Below, one piece after another: positions 6,230 to 10,520 of a stretch of 10,520 nt of DNA. Below the pieces are notes generated by a model. It saw only the letters and a program-made list of their open reading frames with translations. It did not search any database and was not told where the DNA came from. The stretch covers positions 1-10,520 of the forward strand of contig CAZPCC010000326.1 of NCBI GenBank assembly GCA_964584905.1, written 5' to 3'. This DNA is from JALZIF01 sp964584905. GTDB lineage: Bacteria > Gemmatimonadota > Gemmatimonadetes > Gemmatimonadales > Gemmatimonadaceae. Numbering within the stretch: position 1 is the first letter of the stretch; the number at the start of each line of letters is the position of its first letter. The position numbers were made by a program, and so were the translations under genes.

Positions 6230-7039
6230 TTGCGCTGCCCGTGTGAGGGCAAGCTCCATTCCATATCCCGTCGGAACGCGGTGCGGCTGCTGACCGTAGC
6301 CCGCGATCTGCGTCGCCGCAAGGCGCGCGAGCGCCTGGGCAGATTCGTCGCCGAGGGCATCCGCACCGTCGAAGAGCTTCTCCGATCCAGTATCAACATT
6401 ACGGGAGCCATCATCTCTCCCCCGCTCGATGCCACTACTCGCGGCGCGCTCCTGCGCGCAGCGCTGGAGCACCGGGAGATCCTGATCCAATCCGTAACGG
6501 ATACCGAGCTCTCCAGCGCCTCTGACACTGATACACCGCAAGGCGTATTGGTGATCGCCGACGTCCCCGAGCGATCCGTCATCGATGTGATGCCCGTCAC
6601 ACCGCAGCGTCTGCTGGTGCTGGATGGCGTGCAGGATCCCGGCAACCTGGGCACCATGCTGCGCACTGCCCGCGCTTTCGGTGTGCACGCCTCGCTCGCC
6701 ATGCCTGGAACGGTTGACCTGTGGAATGCCAAGGTCGTCCGTAGCGCAATGGGCGCGGTCTTTCACCATCAGGCGATGGACTGCAGCTGGGAGGAACTCG
6801 ACGCGCTGGTAGTGGCGAACGGTGTCGAGCTCTGGGGTGCCGCTGCCGACGGAGTAGCGCTTGCGGCTCTCGTTCCACCGGAGCGTTTGGGAGTGGTGGT
6901 CGGGAACGAAGGGTACGGGCTGAGCGAAGATGCAGCCAAGCGGATCTCCACTCGCGTGGGCATTCCGATCGATGATCGTGCGGAGTCCCTCAACGTCGCC
7001 GTCGCCGCCGGAATCCTCCTCTATCACGTTCGAATCTGA
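6230..7039 (+). CDS. SpoU/TrmH-family RNA 2'-O-ribose methyltransferase
   Basis: This 269-residue SPOUT methyltransferase uses S-adenosylmethionine to methylate a ribose in rRNA or tRNA. An N-terminal RNA-binding domain (about 10-112, with an SISRRN and a GRFVAEG segment typical of the family) precedes the knotted catalytic domain. Its motifs are NLGTMLRTARAFG (motif 1, 139-151, with R145), VVVGNEGYGLSE (motif 2, 222-233) and the final IPIDD-to-SLNVAVAAGILLY segment (motif 3, about 245-265). The target nucleotide cannot be assigned; it resembles the TsnR/RlmB branch. TTG at 6230 is the only in-frame start that keeps the conserved N-terminal SxxxN segment. GTG at 6281 would remove it. There is no convincing Shine-Dalgarno sequence, so the start is moderately uncertain. 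It is the first gene of the four-gene plus-strand operon, and its TGA overlaps the pilD ATG as TGATG. Confidence 0.92.
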   Translation: MRCPCEGKLHSISRRNAVRLLTVARDLRRRKARERLGRFVAEGIRTVEELLRSSINITGAIISPPLDATTRGALLRAALEHREILIQSVTDTELSSASDTDTPQGVLVIADVPERSVIDVMPVTPQRLLVLDGVQDPGNLGTMLRTARAFGVHASLAMPGTVDLWNAKVVRSAMGAVFHHQAMDCSWEELDALVVANGVELWGAAADGVALAALVPPERLGVVVGNEGYGLSEDAAKRISTRVGIPIDDRAESLNVAVAAGILLYHVRI

Positions 7040-7914
7040 TGCTGGTGCTCATCTACGTTCTCGTGTTCTTCGTCGGCGCCTCTATCGGATCGTTCCTCAA
7101 CGTTTGCATCGGACGCTGGCCGGCCGGCGAGTCGGTCGTTAGGCCGCGCTCCCGCTGTCCCCGCTGCGAACATCAGATCGCCTGGTACGAGAACATCCCG
7201 ATCGTCAGCTGGCTCGCCTTGCGGGCAAGGTGCAGCGGGTGCGGGCTGCCGATTTCAGTGCAGTATCCATTGGTCGAGCTCACGGTAGGGCTGGCATGGC
7301 TCGCGGCCATCTGGTCGTTCGGGCCCACCTTTACCGGGCTGCGGGTAGCAGTGTTCGCCACCGTGCTGCTCGGCATCGCGATCACCGATCTCAAACATTA
7401 TCTGATCCCCGACGGCTTCACGGTTTTCGGGCTGCTGTGGGGTATTGCCACGGCACTCGCGGCGCCATTCATCGAGACGTCCCCCCTGTTCGCTGGGCCC
7501 TGGGACTCTCTGCTCGGCGCCTGCGTCGGCGCCGGGGCTATAGCCATCGCCGGCTGGCTCGGCGAGGCGGCGCTGAAGAAGGAAGCAATGGGCTTCGGTG
7601 ACGTCACACTCATGGCGGTGGTGGGCGCGGCGGTCGGTCCCGCACGGTCTCTGCTCACCATCTTCATTGGCGCGCTGCTTGGTGCCGTCGTGTTCCTGGC
7701 GGTAGTATACCCCGTTACCTGGTGGCGCCGGCGGAACCGGCGACTGGCTGCGGGCGTAGTGGTGGAAGACGAGCAGTCCGGCGACCTGGAGATCGAGGAC
7801 GAGGATGCTCCGCTCGTACCGTTTGGCGTCTTCCTCGCGCCGGCGGCTATGATCACGCTGTTATGGGGAGATGCCCTGGTGCGCTGGTACGTGGGATTCA
7901 TTCAGGCGGGTTGA
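7039..7914 (+). CDS. pilD: Prepilin leader peptidase / N-methyltransferase (A24 family)
   Basis: This 291-residue polytopic inner-membrane aspartyl protease cleaves and N-methylates type IV prepilins and type II secretion pseudopilins. The N-terminal helix carries the GSFLNV signature (17-22). The cytosolic methyltransferase domain has the zinc-binding pair CPRC (40-43) and CSGC (65-68). The two catalytic aspartates are D117 in AITDLKHYLIPD and D188 in the GFGDV motif. About seven further hydrophobic segments follow. A hydrophilic, acidic stretch at about 238-258 before the last helices (PFGVFLAPAA at 261-270) is longer than usual for the family. It begins at TGATG overlapping the methyltransferase stop and ends at TGATG overlapping the AAA+ gene. 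No pilin or secretion genes lie in the window. Confidence 0.95.
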   Translation: MLVLIYVLVFFVGASIGSFLNVCIGRWPAGESVVRPRSRCPRCEHQIAWYENIPIVSWLALRARCSGCGLPISVQYPLVELTVGLAWLAAIWSFGPTFTGLRVAVFATVLLGIAITDLKHYLIPDGFTVFGLLWGIATALAAPFIETSPLFAGPWDSLLGACVGAGAIAIAGWLGEAALKKEAMGFGDVTLMAVVGAAVGPARSLLTIFIGALLGAVVFLAVVYPVTWWRRRNRRLAAGVVVEDEQSGDLEIEDEDAPLVPFGVFLAPAAMITLLWGDALVRWYVGFIQAG

Positions 7915-9092
7915 TGTTCAACGAGTGGATGGCACCTGACGAGCGATCGGTCGGCCGCGTTTTACGCGACCTGACCGCCGAGGCGCGTGCCGACCGGCTG
8001 GAGCCGGTGTGCTGCCGCGACGATGAGATCGCGCGCGTAATCGACATTCTGCTTCGGCAATCGAAGAACAATCCCGCGCTCGTCGGGCCGGCCGGAGTAG
8101 GCAAGACGGCGATTGCGGAGGGGCTTGCGCAGCGGATCGCCAAAGGCGAAGTGCCGCATGCCTTGCGCGACGCGCGGCTTCTCGCCCTCGATCACGTCGC
8201 ACTGCTTGCCGGCACCATGTTCCGCGGGCAATACGAGGAGCGGTTGCGTGCGCTGGTAGCGCAAGCTTCTGCCGACCCGAGCATCATCCTGTTCATCGAT
8301 GAGCTGCACAACCTCATCGGCCAGGGCAGCTCGATGGGATCGGCGATGGATGCGGCGAACATGCTCAAGCCGGCACTGGTTCGCGGCGACTTCCGCGTCA
8401 TTGGAGCAACGACCGACAGCGAGTACGACAGGTGGGTCCGCGGCGATCCGGCCCTCGAACGCCGCTTCCAGCGGATCGTGGTGCGCGAGCTCGACATCGA
8501 GCAGTCGATGAACGTGCTGCAGGCGCGCCGGGAACGGCTGGAGCGCCATCATGGTGTCGCGATCTCAGATGACGCACTGCTGGCCGCCGTGCGGTTGAGC
8601 GACCTGTTCGTTACCGATCGTGCGAGGCCCGATCGGGGAATCGATGTGCTGGATGAAGCGTGCGCTCACGTGCAGGCCCGCGCGAACTATCCGGAGCCGT
8701 TGGCGGCGCGGCTTGCCGAACGGAGTACGCTCGAGCGTGAGGCGGTGGCCGCCGCCCGACACGAGGTTCGTCAGCCGGAACAGGAGCGGGTCGAGGAGGA
8801 TGATCCGCTCGAGCGCTTTGCCCGCGACGGGTTCGCGGCCTTGCAGCGATTTGGTCTCGAGCTTGAAGCGGCATTCGCCGGAACGCCGGGTCCTCAACCG
8901 GCTTCTTCGCAATCGCCTTACGCGTCTCCCACACCGGCGGCCGCTCCTCTGGAACCGGCAGCCGATCGCCTGAGAAAGGTCGAATGGGAGTTGCGAAGAA
9001 TGCTGACCGAGGCGGGGATAGTGGTTCGAGGTCACGACGTGGCGCGCGTGGTGAGCGCGGCCACCGGACAACGGGTGGAGTGGCAGACGTGA
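7914..9092 (+). CDS. Single-module ClpA/ClpB/ClpC-like AAA+ ATPase
   Basis: This 392-residue ATPase corresponds to the first AAA+ module (D1) of Hsp100 unfoldases. Motifs in order are the GRDDEI-like CRDDEI (34-39), KNNPALVGPAGVGKTAIAEG with Walker A at 58-65, the pore-loop segment AGTMFRGQYEERL (99-111), Walker B ILFIDE (125-130), sensor 1 VIGATT (162-167), arginine fingers R183-R184 in LERRFQ, and the PDRGIDVLDEA sensor-2 segment (239-249). All catalytic residues are present. There is no Clp-N domain and no second AAA+ module. After residue 260 a divergent helical region and a Pro/Ala/Ser linker (325-350) lead to VRGHDVARVVSAATGQRVEW, which resembles the D1-D2 junction of Clp proteins, where the protein stops. 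No ClpP-binding loop is seen. Start ATG overlaps the pilD stop; the GTGA at its end overlaps the next gene. Role unknown, perhaps a remodelling factor. Confidence 0.88.
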   Translation: MFNEWMAPDERSVGRVLRDLTAEARADRLEPVCCRDDEIARVIDILLRQSKNNPALVGPAGVGKTAIAEGLAQRIAKGEVPHALRDARLLALDHVALLAGTMFRGQYEERLRALVAQASADPSIILFIDELHNLIGQGSSMGSAMDAANMLKPALVRGDFRVIGATTDSEYDRWVRGDPALERRFQRIVVRELDIEQSMNVLQARRERLERHHGVAISDDALLAAVRLSDLFVTDRARPDRGIDVLDEACAHVQARANYPEPLAARLAERSTLEREAVAAARHEVRQPEQERVEEDDPLERFARDGFAALQRFGLELEAAFAGTPGPQPASSQSPYASPTPAAAPLEPAADRLRKVEWELRRMLTEAGIVVRGHDVARVVSAATGQRVEWQT

Positions 9093-10324
9093 GGCGTATC
9101 CTGATCATGGCGGCGGTGGGGTTGCTCGCGGGGTGTGGTGACCGGTCGGAAGTCGATTACGACGGTCCCTACACGAGCGAAGTCCGCGAGGCGATGGGAA
9201 AGATCGAACGGATCACCGGATTGCCTTTCAAGTCGCCGCCGCGTGTCGCGACGCGAACCCGGTCGGAGCTGCGACAGATCTTCGAGCGCGAGTTCGAGGA
9301 CAAGCAGGCGGAGCTACTTCCACTCCAGCAGGCCGCGTTCCGGGTACTTGGCGTGATACCCGCCTCCCTGGAACTGCGTACGCTGCTGCTCGATCTGCTC
9401 GTCGAGCAGGTGATGGGCTTCTATCTTCCGGCAGATTCCACGCTGTACCTCGTAGACGATGCCCCCGCCATGGCCCGCAACTTTCTCATCACACATGAGC
9501 TGGTGCACGCTCTGCAGGGGCAGTATCTGAATCTCGACTCGATTCAGCGCATAACCGGGGACGATGATCGCCAGCTGGCCGCCCAGTCTCTGCTGGAAGG
9601 GCAGGCGCAGTTCGTCTCCTTTCGAGCGATGGGCCAGTTCGCTTCAGTCGAGCAACAACGTGCGGCGATCCGCCGGAGCCAGACCGAAATGCCGGAGTTC
9701 GCGGCGGCACCATTGTTCGTGCAGGAGCTGCTCATTTTTCCCTATCTCAGCGGCAACGAGTTCGTCAGGCAGGTTCTGGACAGTCTCCCGGGCCCGATGC
9801 GTTATGGCGACGCCATCCCGACCTCGACCGAGCAGGTACTGCACTGGGAGCGTTATGCCGGCGAGCGCGACAATCCGACGTTCGTGACGCTGCCACCGCC
9901 GCGCAGTGGAACGGCGATCTACGACAACAACCTTGGCGAATTCGCCACCCGGCTCCTGCTGTTCATTCACTCGCGGGACCAGGCGGCCGCGGTATCGGGA
10001 GCGGAGGGGTGGGACGGCGACCGGTACATGGTCGTACGCACCCCGCGGGGCGACGGCGTGATCTGGCTCACGATCCTGGATTCCACGGTCGAGGCGGCGC
10101 AGTTCGGCACCTCGATGCGCATGGCGATCGACAGGCGCTACTACAGTCCCAGGGCGACGCAGCTGCCTGACGGCGGAACCAGCTTCACCGGCGAGGGGCG
10201 CACACTGCGCCTGTGGGGCGGTGAGGTGGCCGGCCGCGCGGCCGTGCTGTACGTGGACATGCCGGAAGGCGAGCGGACGGATTTGGTGGATCTGGCGGGG
10301 GTAAGGCTGGAAGAGAGGGACTAG
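9089..10324 (+). CDS. Lipoprotein with HExxH metallopeptidase-like motif, unnamed family
   Basis: This 411-residue protein starts at GTG 9089, overlapping the AAA+ stop as GTGA, with GGAG eight bases upstream. The N-terminus is a short lipoprotein signal with lipobox LAGC (C16); an alternative ATG at 9107 would leave it too short. The central part reads GFYLPADSTLYLVDD, then ITHELVHALQGQY with HELVH at 136-140, and further on LLEGQAQF with E170. This is a gluzincin-type arrangement, where the two histidines and the later glutamate would bind zinc and E137 would be catalytic. The C-terminal half has LGEFATRLLLF and EGWDGDRYMV, which I associate with a family of uncharacterised lipoproteins carrying a THELxHALQ motif. 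Enzymatic activity is inferred, not known. It is the last gene of the operon, and its TAG is embedded in the first unit of a heptad array. Confidence 0.85.
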   Translation: MRRILIMAAVGLLAGCGDRSEVDYDGPYTSEVREAMGKIERITGLPFKSPPRVATRTRSELRQIFEREFEDKQAELLPLQQAAFRVLGVIPASLELRTLLLDLLVEQVMGFYLPADSTLYLVDDAPAMARNFLITHELVHALQGQYLNLDSIQRITGDDDRQLAAQSLLEGQAQFVSFRAMGQFASVEQQRAAIRRSQTEMPEFAAAPLFVQELLIFPYLSGNEFVRQVLDSLPGPMRYGDAIPTSTEQVLHWERYAGERDNPTFVTLPPPRSGTAIYDNNLGEFATRLLLFIHSRDQAAAVSGAEGWDGDRYMVVRTPRGDGVIWLTILDSTVEAAQFGTSMRMAIDRRYYSPRATQLPDGGTSFTGEGRTLRLWGGEVAGRAAVLYVDMPEGERTDLVDLAGVRLEERD

Positions 10325-10348
10325 GGGCCAGGGGCTAGGGGCCAGGGG
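10321..10348. repeat. G-rich heptad array (CTAGGGG/CCAGGGG alternating)
   Basis: Four perfect 7-base units alternate CTAGGGG, CCAGGGG, CTAGGGG, CCAGGGG. The first unit contains the stop codon of the lipoprotein gene (TAG 10322-10324). It is the left arm of a second composite element, with a hairpin at 10353-10382 and C-rich heptads from 10401. Confidence 0.9.
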
Positions 10349-10352
10349 TGGT

Positions 10353-10382
10353 GTGCGAGCAGCGCCTTCGGCGCGCTCGCAC
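10353..10382 (+). terminator. GC-rich hairpin at the operon end; possible terminator
   Basis: GTGCGAGC pairs with GCTCGCAC, and inside it GCGCC pairs with GGCGC around TTC, giving 13 base pairs with a single bulged A at 10361. No T-run follows, so intrinsic termination is uncertain. An alternative pairing exists: GGTGTGCG (10350-10357) is complementary to CGCACACC (10395-10402), which would compete with the inner stem. Confidence 0.6.
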
Positions 10383-10400
10383 TCATTTGAAGCGCGCACA

Positions 10401-10520
10401 CCCTAGTCCCTAGCCCCTTACCCCTGAACCCGGAACCCAAAACCCAAAGCCCCGAACCCCAACCCCCAAAACCCCAACCCAAACACCCCACCCCCCAACA
10501 CAACACCCCCACCCCCAAAA
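10401..10520. repeat. C-rich heptad array grading into C/A low-complexity tail
   Basis: From 10401 the 7-base period is clear: CCCTAGT, CCCTAGC, CCCTTAC, CCCTGAA, CCCGGAA, CCCAAAA, CCCAAAG, CCCCGAA, CCCCAAC, CCCCAAA, continuing loosely to about 10484. Beyond that the sequence is almost only C and A to the window end. The first units are the inverted form of the array at 10321-10348. On the minus strand it is a series of G3-G6 runs separated by T-rich gaps, with strong G-quadruplex potential. No credible gene lies here. Confidence 0.85.

Noticed and set aside
6217..6732. Long N-terminal extension of the M48 protease
   Set aside because: It runs antisense through the methyltransferase gene, and a Shine-Dalgarno sequence plus lipoprotein signal place the start at 6216.
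8565..9108. Minus-strand open frames opposite the AAA+ gene
   Set aside because: Arginine/proline-rich shadow frames with no domain; the plus-strand AAA+ motifs are continuous.
10321..10520. CRISPR array
   Set aside because: Units are 7 bases with no unique spacers and no cas genes.
10401..10520. True linear-replicon telomere
   Set aside because: The heptads begin beside a gene's stop codon and resemble internal arrays at 110-158 and 5371-5405, so an intergenic repeat or contig-end effect is more likely.
1..10520. Insertion sequences, phage genes, toxin-antitoxin or defence genes
   Set aside because: No transposase, integrase, restriction, toxin or nuclease motif is seen in any of the credible proteins.

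Overview
The window looks like chromosomal DNA from a GC-rich, didermic soil- or sediment-type bacterium. The exported lipoproteins, the FecR/DUF4974 protein, the GMC/gluconate-2-dehydrogenase-subunit-3 pair and the G-run intergenic repeats would fit Gemmatimonadota. That placement is an inference from gene content and style, not a proof. Nine complete protein genes are supported. I see no RNA genes, transposases, CRISPR arrays or phage genes.

Layout. (1) 171-2889, minus strand: a compact three-gene unit. It encodes a Tat-exported lipoprotein (gluconate 2-dehydrogenase subunit 3 family), a signal-less GMC flavoprotein dehydrogenase overlapping it by ATGA, and a RidA-family deaminase that carries its own signal peptide. 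Together they suggest a periplasmic sugar or alcohol oxidation module. (2) 2890-3196: the divergent control region. (3) 3197-4459, plus strand: a FecR-type membrane protein whose N-terminus resembles region 2 of an ECF sigma factor. (4) 4456-5232, minus strand: thiD (thiamine biosynthesis), convergent with the FecR gene and sharing a palindromic CTAG in which both stop codons lie. (5) 5410-6216, minus strand: an M48 metalloprotease lipoprotein. (6) 6230-10324, plus strand: a four-gene operon with start/stop overlaps at every junction (TGATG, TGATG, GTGA). It encodes a SpoU/TrmH RNA methyltransferase, the prepilin peptidase PilD, a single-module ClpA/ClpB-like AAA+ ATPase and a lipoprotein with an HExxH metallopeptidase motif.

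The most striking non-coding structure is a set of short tandem repeats with a 7-nt period and G/C runs. They lie immediately beyond, or overlap, the stop codons of three genes (RidA, M48 protease, HELVH lipoprotein). At two loci the order on the plus strand is the same: G-rich heptad array, GC-rich hairpin, C-rich heptad array. The repeat unit differs from locus to locus while the 7-nt period is kept. The two candidates for undescribed biology are this heptad element and the sigma-like/FecR fusion protein.
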